A stretch of DNA of 5,421 nt, taken from Candidatus Stahliibacteriota bacterium (lineage in GTDB: Bacteria; Hydrothermota; Tepidihabitantia; B3-TA06). Where the stretch lies: positions 1-5,421 of the forward strand of contig JAUVJT010000151.1 in the NCBI GenBank assembly GCA_030592225.1, in the 5' to 3' direction. This document shows, one piece after another, positions 1-4,723 of this stretch (its first letter is position 1; the number at the start of each line of letters is the position of its first letter). Position numbers and translations under genes: made by a program. The notes below the pieces were generated by a model. It was not told the origin of the DNA. It did no database searches and was given only the letters and a program-made list of their open reading frames with translations.

Positions 1-120
1 ATAATCAGTGACGAGGATATCAGGTTGATAGAGTCAAGGCTTAATAACAGACCCAGGAAGTGCCTGGGTTTCAAAACACCCCTCGAAGTCGCTAACCTTA
101 GTGTTGCACTTCAACGTTGA
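1..120 (+). CDS. IS30-family transposase, C-terminal end (partial)
   Basis: The frame is open from the first base and stops at TGA 118-120, giving 39 residues of a protein that begins outside the window. The stretch LNNRPRKCLGFKTPLEV (residues about 15-30) is the hallmark C-terminal motif of IS30-family DDE transposases, which in the family lies just after the catalytic glutamate region and is followed by a short tail ending near ALQ. Here the tail ends VALQR. The family acts on the element's terminal inverted repeats to move it. The stop codon lies inside the predicted inverted repeat, as is usual in this family. The catalytic domain is off the window, so whether the transposase is intact cannot be judged. 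The family assignment rests on a short but very characteristic motif. Confidence 0.87.
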   Translation: MISDEDIRLIESRLNNRPRKCLGFKTPLEVANLSVALQR

Positions 121-127
121 ATGTAGG
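1..127 (+). mobile_element. Right end of an IS30-family insertion sequence
   Basis: The element covers the transposase C-terminus and a terminal inverted repeat at about 101-127. Read on the minus strand, the repeat starts near 127 and contains ATTCAACGTTGAAGTGCAAC. Its ATTCAA and GCAACA blocks match the arrangement at E. coli IS30 ends. The exact boundary is uncertain by a few bases (about 122-127). The other end and any short target duplication are outside the window. The boundary coincides with the abrupt end of a leftward gene, which supports an insertion event. Confidence 0.72.
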
Positions 128-256
128 CTCTTCTGAAACGATATATCTCTCACGATCCTCCGGCCATCGCCAGAAGGTAAACGGCCCGACTTCAATCTCT
201 TCAGCCAATTGAAGCCAGGGCAGGACTGCAAGGAATTTAGGTTGTTCTTTCGACAC
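98..256 (-). pseudogene. 5' fragment of an unknown gene cut by the IS30 element
   Basis: A GTG start at 256-254 has a strong ribosome binding site (AGGAGG, about 7 bases upstream on the minus strand). Translation gives a 52-residue product ending at TAA 100-98. The first 44 residues read like a real protein N-terminus: hydrophobic FLAVLPWLQL, then an acidic-aromatic stretch GPFTFWRWPEDRERYI. The last 8 residues, from about T45, are read out of the IS30 inverted repeat, so the native protein is truncated there. The frame stays open upstream to 370, but that part is translated palindromic repeat and is not believed. I do not recognise the family. The gene points the same way as the repressor and sits downstream of it, beyond a hairpin cluster. 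It is probably a chromosomal gene flanking the prophage, inactivated by the IS. Confidence 0.6.
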
Positions 257-289
257 TTTCTCCTCCTGGATAGATTCTTTATCACCTCC

Positions 290-395
290 ACCGTCTCTCC
301 TTCGGAGAGCCACCTCCCCCATCAAGGGGGAGGAAATCCCCTTCCCTGGTGGAAGGGGTCGACACTCCAAATGAGGGTCGGGGGAAGGGGGTCAC
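290..395. repeat. Cluster of three GC-rich palindromes (dispersed-repeat-like)
   Basis: Three perfect hairpins follow one another: CTCTCC/GGAGAG (295-300 and 304-309, 3-base loop), CCTCCCCC/GGGGGAGG (313-320 and 326-333, 5-base loop) and CCCCTTCC/GGAAGGGG (338-345 and 351-358, 5-base loop). A purine-rich, G-heavy tail follows to about 391. Such runs of short CCTCCCC/GGGGAGG palindromes are typical of REP/MITE-like intergenic repeats that are often mis-annotated as small proteins. The cluster lies between the end of the leftward repressor gene and the start of the broken leftward gene, so it could also end or stabilise the repressor transcript. It has no proper T-tract in either direction. Confidence 0.65.
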
Positions 396-1045
396 TCTAA
401 CATCTTCTGTACAGCCACCACGCGGCCGATGATGCGATCGGGTTCGCCCATAACGTGGGGCGGGTACTCGGAGTTGGCGGGTGTGAGGATGTGGATATTT
501 TTGCGCCCCTGGCGGGTAATCTTGAGTTCCTTGATGGTGGTCTCGCCGTCTATGAGAGCTACTACAATGGCGCGGTTCGCAGGCGTGGTGTCCGGACAGA
601 TAATTACCCGGTCACCGTCGGAGAGGCGCGGCTCCATGGAGTCGCCGTGCACGATAAGGGCAAACGTCTGCGGATGCTTTGCCGTGGCCTCAGGAACGGG
701 CAAATGCCCCAGCACCACCTCGTTGGTGTACTGTGGAAAACCTGCCGGAACCTGACCCAGTACCGGAATCCAGCGAACCGGCAGCCGGTCGGCCTCGGGC
801 ACGTCCGGCGGCTGCGTCATTTCGCCCTCACCGGTCACCAGCCAGTGCAGTGTCACCTTAAGCTCGGATGCAATCTTGACCAGAAGCTCAACGTCAATCC
901 CCCGCTCCCCGCGCTCGTAGCGCACCAGCGAGTTGCGGTGCACCCCCAGTCGAGCGCTCAACTCCTCCTGGTTAAGCTCGTGCGCCCTGCGTGCGGCACG
1001 GATACGCTGGCCTACCAGTTTATCTGAAGTTTGTTCTCTTTGCAT
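392..1045 (-). CDS. LexA/CI-type self-cleaving phage repressor (XRE HTH + S24 peptidase)
   Basis: The 217-residue protein has an XRE/Cro-CI helix-turn-helix at residues about 10-70 (LNQEELSARLGVHRNSLVRYERG, the recognition helix region, spans 24-46) and a LexA-like S24 domain at about 92-215. Self-cleavage features are all visible: Ala101-Gly102 in VPAGFP as the scissile bond, Ser136 in HGDSMEP as nucleophile and Lys172 in TTIKELK as general base. In this family, RecA filaments formed after DNA damage trigger autocleavage and induce the prophage. The ATG at 1045-1043 has a GGGG-containing weak binding site just upstream. The gene diverges from the Gam-like block, and the spacer holds opposing promoters with shared palindromic half-sites, its likely operators. 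The role as the element's master repressor is inferred from domains plus position. A chromosomal LexA is less likely because of the XRE (not winged-helix) DNA-binding domain. Confidence 0.92.
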   Translation of the reverse strand: MQREQTSDKLVGQRIRAARRAHELNQEELSARLGVHRNSLVRYERGERGIDVELLVKIASELKVTLHWLVTGEGEMTQPPDVPEADRLPVRWIPVLGQVPAGFPQYTNEVVLGHLPVPEATAKHPQTFALIVHGDSMEPRLSDGDRVIICPDTTPANRAIVVALIDGETTIKELKITRQGRKNIHILTPANSEYPPHVMGEPDRIIGRVVAVQKMLE

Positions 1046-1113
1046 TTTATCCCCAATCGGTTGTGGAAAACCGCATAAAGAACCCAGTTAGTTGCAAGTT
1101 AGCTCCATTCACC

Positions 1114-1141
1114 TTGACATTTCACCCATTTGGGTTATAAT
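1114..1141 (+). promoter_or_regulatory. Rightward early promoter, perfect sigma-70 consensus
   Basis: TTGACA (1114-1119) and TATAAT (1136-1141) are separated by 16 bases, so both boxes match the consensus fully. The predicted start is near 1148, about 60 bases before the ATG of the Gam-like gene at 1210. The spacer holds a palindrome ACCCA-TT-TGGGT (1124-1135), so a bound repressor would block RNA polymerase directly. Confidence 0.82.
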
Positions 1142-1179
1142 TCCAACAATGACTGAAACCATTTGGGTGATTTTACCCA
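1124..1179. promoter_or_regulatory. Putative repressor operators (ACCCA/TGGGT half-sites)
   Basis: Site 1 is the palindrome ACCCA-TT-TGGGT at 1124-1135, in the early promoter spacer. Site 2 is TGGGT (1164-1168) plus ACCCA (1175-1179), with a 6-base gap, over the start and -10 of the repressor promoter. The 10-mer CCATTTGGGT occurs twice, at 1126-1135 and 1159-1168. That is a shift of exactly 33 bases, about three helical turns, so two sites would lie on the same DNA face. The half-site arrangement differs between the two sites, so the true recognition unit could be the direct 10-mer. Binding by the adjacent XRE repressor is inferred. Confidence 0.6.
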
Positions 1180-1197
1180 TAAAAACCCCAATGTCAA
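1170..1197 (-). promoter_or_regulatory. Leftward repressor promoter, facing the early promoter
   Basis: On the minus strand TTGACA (1197-1192) and TAAAAT (1175-1170) are separated by 16 bases. The predicted start is near 1163, leaving a leader of about 118 bases before the repressor ATG at 1045. It points toward the early promoter, so the two transcripts would overlap by roughly 15 bases around 1148-1163. The -10 box touches an ACCCA half-site (1175-1179), and a TGGGT half-site (1164-1168) covers the start, which suggests autoregulation. Confidence 0.68.
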
Positions 1198-1209
1198 GGG
1201 GGAGTGACT

Positions 1210-1677
1210 ATGAAGAAACAAGGGATTGCTGACGTGTGTTGCTGGCGGGACGCAGACCTGGTCCTGTCCCAAATCGCCAGACTCCAGAAACGTCTGGTCA
1301 GAATAAGGGAAAGGGCCGAGGGGCAAATTGCAGCCATCGAACAGAGGCTGGGGGAAGCAAGCGACGAGCTTCTGCCGGAAATAGAGGAAGCCAGGCAGGA
1401 GCTCGAACGCTTTTTCAGACAGAACTCAAAAGGTATGCGTTCGCGCAGTCTGCCTTCGGGCAGGATAGGCCTGCGCTCCACACACAGGATAGAGATATCA
1501 CGTCCCCGGACAACCCTGCGCAGGCTTGTCAAAAGGGGACTGGGCGACTGCATCAGGGTGCGGCAGGAGATTGATCGCCAGGCCTTAGGACGCCTGGATG
1601 CCGAAACGTTGAGAAGCGTGGGCATCAAACGCGTTGAGCGTGAGACCTTCTACGCCGTTCCCAGGACTGAAAAATGA
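1210..1677 (+). CDS. gam: Mu Gam-like host-nuclease inhibitor / DNA-end-binding protein
   Basis: This 155-residue protein has the two-part layout of Mu Gam (PF07352-type). An N-terminal acidic/basic coiled coil spans about residues 15-70 (repeating LXXIXXL with RIRERAEGQIAAIEQRL). A compact C-terminal domain follows, with SLPSGRIGLRS and a family-typical tail built around GLGDCIRV, EIDRQAL, LDAETLRSVGIK and ETFYAVP. Mu Gam (174 residues) is a Ku-related protein that binds linear DNA ends and protects them from host exonucleases. The ATG at 1210 is preferred because GGGGGAG (1198-1204) lies five bases upstream. A GTG at 1204 is in frame but overlaps that site. It is the first gene of the rightward block, and its TGA overlaps the next ATG (ATGA at 1674). 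In Mu, gam comes after the transposase genes A and B; none are present here between the switch and gam. Confidence 0.88.
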   Translation: MKKQGIADVCCWRDADLVLSQIARLQKRLVRIRERAEGQIAAIEQRLGEASDELLPEIEEARQELERFFRQNSKGMRSRSLPSGRIGLRSTHRIEISRPRTTLRRLVKRGLGDCIRVRQEIDRQALGRLDAETLRSVGIKRVERETFYAVPRTEK

Positions 1678-2270
1678 GCACTCTTCACGGAGAACGCAGC
1701 GTTGCAGAGGTCGGGGCGCAGATAGATGCCGCTCGCCGGGAGCGTGACGCCATCGTATCACGCCAGACGTTTTACTGCAAGCACAGAAAAAAGCTGACCT
1801 CGCCTGCCGAATGTCACGACTGCTTTGTCAAAATGCCATACCTGGAGCGCCTTACCCGCTGGGATGAAAACCGGATGAAGTGCATAGAGGTTCATTGCGT
1901 TCCGCATCCGCAGAAAGAAAGGGACGAGATAGATGCATCCTTTCCCTTGAGGAGGCTTGCTCCGAAGGACAAAGGAGTGGGTGAGGAGCCCGGTCCGCCC
2001 GCATCGGAACATTATTCTATAGAAGAATACCTCAGTCGCGCCATGCTCGAGTTTTTGCTCGACGCCGACGTTCTGGCCGAGCGCTTCGAGGGCTGGTGGA
2101 TGAATCTGGCCGATGCGGCGCGCGACAGGGTGCACGACAGCGCTCAGACCCAGGAGATGATTCTGTGGCTTGCCCAAAGACTGGAGAACTTCAAAAGGCT
2201 GGTGCTGCTGACGGGACGCAGGCCTGCCGAAATAAACACGAGAGAAAAAAGGAGGAACAATGTGGGGTGA
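1674..2270 (+). CDS. Unknown early-region protein with Cys/His cluster
   Basis: I do not recognise this 198-residue protein. Its start overlaps the Gam-like stop by ATGA, with AGGA seven bases upstream, so translation is probably coupled. Residues 12-30 form a charged helix. Residues 35-50 hold C35-x-H37 and C47-x2-C50, and residues 70-78 hold C70, H74, C75 and H78, together enough ligands for one or two zinc sites. A proline- and glycine-rich, charged linker (about 79-112) leads to a helical, Trp-rich C-terminal half (about 113-185) and a very basic tail. Context suggests an early phage function acting on DNA or a host factor, but the sequence does not show which. The reading frame is well supported by tight packing between neighbours. 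It overlaps the next gene by 11 bases. Confidence 0.78.
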   Translation: MSTLHGERSVAEVGAQIDAARRERDAIVSRQTFYCKHRKKLTSPAECHDCFVKMPYLERLTRWDENRMKCIEVHCVPHPQKERDEIDASFPLRRLAPKDKGVGEEPGPPASEHYSIEEYLSRAMLEFLLDADVLAERFEGWWMNLADAARDRVHDSAQTQEMILWLAQRLENFKRLVLLTGRRPAEINTREKRRNNVG

Positions 2271-2565
2271 AGAACTCACCATAAATCTTTTCGGAATAAC
2301 CCTTCTGGGCAGCATAATAGTCGCTGCCGTGGTGGAAAAACTCAAGACCTGGCTGGGTACCGAGGGCTGGGTGAACACCCTCATCGCGTTAGGAGTGGGA
2401 GCGGCCCTGGGCGGCCTGAGCTATTTCCTGCTGCTGCTGCTGCAGCAGGCGGGAATGATAGAGCAGGTGATTCCACTGATTGCAGCGCTCATACAGGGAC
2501 TTTTCTCAGGCGGAATAGCCGCAGGCCTGTGGAAAGCGGCACGCACCCTGGGAAAAAAGAGGTAG
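2260..2565 (+). CDS. Holin-like small membrane protein
   Basis: This 101-residue, strongly hydrophobic protein has three likely membrane helices at about residues 10-25, 37-61 (ending in a run of leucines) and 67-91, and ends in the basic tail ARTLGKKR. Size, helix number and charged C-terminus fit class I-like phage holins, which permeabilise the inner membrane at lysis. Many unrelated small membrane proteins share this profile, so holin is an inference supported by the phage context and by a following single-pass membrane protein. The start is secure: AAGGAGG at 2249-2255 precedes the ATG at 2260 by four bases. The gene begins inside the 3' end of the Cys/His-cluster gene. No endolysin is visible in the window. 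Confidence 0.75.
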   Translation: MWGEELTINLFGITLLGSIIVAAVVEKLKTWLGTEGWVNTLIALGVGAALGGLSYFLLLLLQQAGMIEQVIPLIAALIQGLFSGGIAAGLWKAARTLGKKR

Positions 2566-2568
2566 CAC

Positions 2569-2919
2569 GTGTCCAGGGGACAGACTTCCATCATAGTAAA
2601 GATAACCACCGTCGCCTCTGTGGCGCTGCTCATAGGGGCCACAGGGGCGGCCGCCTTCGTGGCAGGATACAGCCTTGCCTTCAGTAAAGTGGCGGACGTG
2701 TATGCCGAGACCAGCGTGCTGAAGGCAAAGGCCGCGGAGCTTGAGGAACAGATTCTGCATCTTCGCAACTACGCGGTGCTGATTGATGCCATGGCAGTCA
2801 ACGGCAAAGCGGTGAAAGAGCTGCAGAACCTGCCCATATTTTCGTCACAGGCCGGCGAGGAAAGCACACCGGCAGATATGCCCAAGACCGCGTCGCAATC
2901 AAAGACACCGGCGGAGTAG
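2569..2919 (+). CDS. Single-pass membrane protein with short coiled coil (unknown, spanin-like layout)
   Basis: This 116-residue protein starts at GTG 2569 with AGAGG (2558-2562) six bases upstream, three bases after the holin-like stop. After a short basic N-terminus, residues about 12-38 form one membrane helix rich in Ala, Gly and Val. Residues about 40-68 form a coiled-coil-like helix (ETSVLKAKAAELEEQILHL). The C-terminal 30 residues are polar and rich in Ser, Thr, Pro and Glu. An N-in/C-out topology with an external coiled coil is the layout of inner-membrane spanins, and lying next to a holin candidate fits. There is no sequence-level proof, and a structural or signalling membrane protein is equally possible. 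The next gene starts two bases after its stop. Confidence 0.72.
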   Translation: MSRGQTSIIVKITTVASVALLIGATGAAAFVAGYSLAFSKVADVYAETSVLKAKAAELEEQILHLRNYAVLIDAMAVNGKAVKELQNLPIFSSQAGEESTPADMPKTASQSKTPAE

Positions 2920-2921
2920 TC

Positions 2922-3254
2922 ATGCACCTTTTAACCGTCAGACAAGCCGCGGCCCTGCTGCACTGTCATCCCTATTCGATCTACGCGGCAATCTACGAGG
3001 GGCGACTGAGCGCTCTTAAACTGAAAGGCAACGTGCGCATTCCAGCAGACGAGGTGGAGCGGGCGCTCAGCAGCCAGGAGAAAATCGAGACGACGTTGTC
3101 GGTGAGGAAGGTCGCCCGGATACTTACCTGTTCGCAATCAACCATTCTGCGGTTAATCCACGCTCGCAAGCTGAAGGCCAAACGCACCGGCGGCCGCTTC
3201 CTCATAACCCCGGAAGATTTGGAAAACTATGTATTGTCCCTGCCGAATGTGTAA
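2922..3254 (+). CDS. Tandem double excisionase-type HTH DNA-binding protein
   Basis: The 110-residue protein is two copies of a MerR/excisionase-type winged HTH (HTH_17 kind). Copy 1 runs about residues 5-49 (TVRQAAALLHCHPYSIYAAI then wing RIPADEVERAL). Copy 2 runs about 59-103 (SVRKVARILTCSQSTILRLI then wing FLITPEDLENYV). The two 45-residue copies align without a gap and share conserved V, R, A, L, C, I, G and wing positions, so they arose by internal duplication. Single domains of this type are usual in excisionases and small phage regulators. Two in one chain suggest binding to a direct repeat or bending of DNA. GGCGGAG lies just before the ATG at 2922. It sits where Mu-like phages carry terminase genes, so a packaging-site recognition role is an alternative to regulation or excision. 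Confidence 0.87.
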   Translation: MHLLTVRQAAALLHCHPYSIYAAIYEGRLSALKLKGNVRIPADEVERALSSQEKIETTLSVRKVARILTCSQSTILRLIHARKLKAKRTGGRFLITPEDLENYVLSLPNV

Positions 3255-3376
3255 GCCCGTACTGCGGGAAGCAGCATGCAGACATTCAAACCGGATGGCC
3301 GGTCGGCCCGGGCCGGCTGCAGAATTGTTTACGATTCCCTTTTTACTTGCGGTGAACAGGGAACTACGGAGGTGAA
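3255..3376 (+). other. Spacer before the portal gene: GC palindrome and two tiny ORFs
   Basis: This is the only real gap in the rightward block. It contains GCCGG (3299-3303) and CCGGC (3313-3317) flanking the palindrome GGCCCGGGCC (3305-3314), which could fold as a hairpin but has no T-tract. Two very short frames end at the portal start. One has 34 codons, ATG 3276 to TGA 3380, overlapping the portal ATG as ATGA. The other has 48 codons, ATG 3229 to TGA 3375, begins CPCRMC and overlaps the HTH gene. Neither resembles a known family. Either could couple translation into the portal gene, or both may be chance. The terminase normally found here is missing, so this may be a deletion scar. Confidence 0.3.
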
Positions 3377-4549
3377 ATGAAATCGTTGAGACCAATAGGA
3401 AAAGAACTGAGCGCATCGAGCGGTTCGGCCGCCTGGCTTGGCAACGTGCTCGACCGCATGCCGGTGACTAACACTGAGTTTTTGCAGCGGCATGAAGGAC
3501 GGGGTCTGTGGGACGTGTTTGAAGAAATGATGCACGATCCTCACATCCAGAGCGTGTTCCGTTCCCGAAGAGCGGGCGTGGCCGGACGAAGCTGGGAGGT
3601 GGTTGCAGGAGATGATTCAACAAAGGCGCGCAGGATTGCCGGGTTCGTACGCAAAACCCTGGCCGCAGTACCCAACTTTGAGCACGCCCTGGCGCATCTC
3701 ATGAAGGCCATTCCCTACGGTCACTCGGTGGCCGAGATAATGTGGCGCATAGACGCCGATGCAGTCAGGATTGACGCGCTCAGAACACGCAGGCCGGAGC
3801 GCTTCGTGCTGGAAGCGAACTCCGAAATAAAGCTTCTGGACTCAGAGAACGGTCAGGCCAAGGCTCTGCCATGTCGCAAGTTCCTGTGTCACAGAAACGA
3901 CCCTCAGGACGACGTGCCCTACGCCGCTCCGCTTCTGCTTTCTCTCTACTGGCCGTGGTACTTCAAGAAACACGCCTCGGCATTCTGGATGGTGCTGGCC
4001 GAGAAGTTCGGCATACCCAGCGTAATCGGACGCTACCCGGCCCACTTTACCGACGCCGACGTGGGAAACCTCGTCCGTGCGCTCACCAACCTGCAGCAGG
4101 ATTCGGTGGCCGCGGTGCCTGCCGACACAAAGGTTGAGCTTGAAAACATCCCGGTGGGCGAAAAGGGTTCTTTCTTCAGGGAGTTGTTGGACTTTATGAA
4201 CGCCGAGATTTCCAAGACCGTGCTGGGCGGCACCCTTACCCAGGAGGTGGGCAGGGTCGGCTCCTACGCCGCGGCAAAAACCCACCAGGAGGTGCGCCAG
4301 GAGATAATCGCCGCCGACGCAAGGCTGCTGCAAACCACCCTGAACTCCACTCTGATTCGCTGGCTGGTGGACTTCAATTACGGCCCGGCCGTAACGGCGC
4401 CCCAGTTCGTGATAGACTACCTGCCGCCGAGGGGAACTCCCGAGTTCGCCCAGACGCTGAAGACCCTCTCGGAGATGGGCTACCGGGTACCCTCCCAGTT
4501 CATCGCCGAGACGTTTGGTTTGCCCGAGGAGGAAGAGACAGAGGAGTAG
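3377..4549 (+). CDS. Mu gp29-like portal protein (DUF935 family)
   Basis: This 390-residue protein is a clear member of the DUF935/Mu gp29 family, which forms the dodecameric portal ring at one capsid vertex through which DNA is packaged and to which the tail joins. Landmarks in order are a DPHIQSVFRSRRAGVAG region (54-70), YGHSVAEIMW (114-123), the long Trp-rich block PYAAPLLLSLYWPWYFKKHA followed by FWMVLAEKFGIP (181-214), and NAEISKTVLGGTLTQEVG (275-292) with a following SYAAAKTHQEVRQE. The C-terminus, YRVPSQFIAETFGLP plus an acidic tail, is where the core domain ends. Mu gp29 itself is about 510 residues, so this is a short version lacking the variable C-terminal extension. GGAGG (3368-3372) precedes the ATG by four bases. 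The terminase upstream and the gp30-like head protein downstream, expected from Mu, are not adjacent. Confidence 0.95.
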   Translation: MKSLRPIGKELSASSGSAAWLGNVLDRMPVTNTEFLQRHEGRGLWDVFEEMMHDPHIQSVFRSRRAGVAGRSWEVVAGDDSTKARRIAGFVRKTLAAVPNFEHALAHLMKAIPYGHSVAEIMWRIDADAVRIDALRTRRPERFVLEANSEIKLLDSENGQAKALPCRKFLCHRNDPQDDVPYAAPLLLSLYWPWYFKKHASAFWMVLAEKFGIPSVIGRYPAHFTDADVGNLVRALTNLQQDSVAAVPADTKVELENIPVGEKGSFFRELLDFMNAEISKTVLGGTLTQEVGRVGSYAAAKTHQEVRQEIIAADARLLQTTLNSTLIRWLVDFNYGPAVTAPQFVIDYLPPRGTPEFAQTLKTLSEMGYRVPSQFIAETFGLPEEEETEE

Positions 4550-4552
4550 GTC

Positions 4553-4581
4553 TTGACATTTCAAAAAAGAGGAAGTATAAT
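4553..4581 (+). promoter_or_regulatory. Promoter P1, perfect consensus, just after the portal gene
   Basis: TTGACA (4553-4558) and TATAAT (4576-4581) are spaced by 17 bases, an ideal sigma-70 promoter. The -35 begins four bases after the portal stop codon, with no terminator between. The 10-mer around the -35, CTTGACATTT, is identical to that in the early promoter at 1113-1122. The predicted start is near 4588. Confidence 0.75.
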
Positions 4582-4615
4582 GACTTGGCCTTAACTGCAA
4601 AAAAATGGAACAAAC

Positions 4616-4643
4616 TTGACATTTTAAAACTCGCTGCTATAAT
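4616..4643 (+). promoter_or_regulatory. Promoter P2, perfect consensus with extended -10
   Basis: TTGACA (4616-4621) and TATAAT (4638-4643) are separated by 16 bases, and TGC directly before the -10 makes it an extended -10 element. The predicted start is near 4650. The -35 again sits in CTTGACATTT. A strong AGGAGG (4662-4667) follows the start, but no ATG, GTG or TTG codon stands at the proper distance. Confidence 0.78.
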
Positions 4644-4692
4644 GGTGGCACTTAATCCGATAGGAGGTTACGATTCCTTTTCGCGAAACATT

Positions 4693-4718
4693 AAGGCTTC
4701 AATGCCTTTGCGGTTTTT
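4693..4718 (+). terminator. Weak hairpin with T-run, possible terminator or attenuator
   Basis: AAGGC (4693-4697) and GCCTT (4704-4708) enclose a 6-base loop. Flanking CGC (4682-4684) and GCG (4710-4712) can extend the stem with bulges, and TTTTT follows at 4714-4718. If functional it would end transcripts from P1 and P2, giving an RNA of about 70 bases from P2. The stem is short and separated from the T-run, so this is tentative. Confidence 0.35.
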
Positions 4719-4723
4719 CCCTA

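Noticed and set aside
257..370. Upstream extension of the broken leftward gene to an ATG at 370
   Set aside because: The extension is translated palindromic repeat. The GTG at 256 has AGGAGG at the correct distance and begins the protein-like sequence.
455..1027. Long rightward open frame opposite the repressor gene
   Set aside because: It lies wholly within the repressor, whose domains and catalytic residues are clear. The antisense product has no recognisable features or ribosome binding site.
1758..2384. Leftward 208-codon frame opposite the Cys/His-cluster and holin-like genes
   Set aside because: Low-complexity antisense reading across two overlapping, well-started genes, with no promoter or ribosome binding site for it.
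3299..3317. GC-rich palindrome before the portal gene as an intrinsic terminator
   Set aside because: No T-run directly follows the stem. The portal gene downstream has no separate promoter that I can see, so termination here would silence it.
3842..4600. Leftward 252-codon frame opposite the portal gene
   Set aside because: The portal family match on the other strand is strong. The antisense frame is a by-product of GC-rich codon use.
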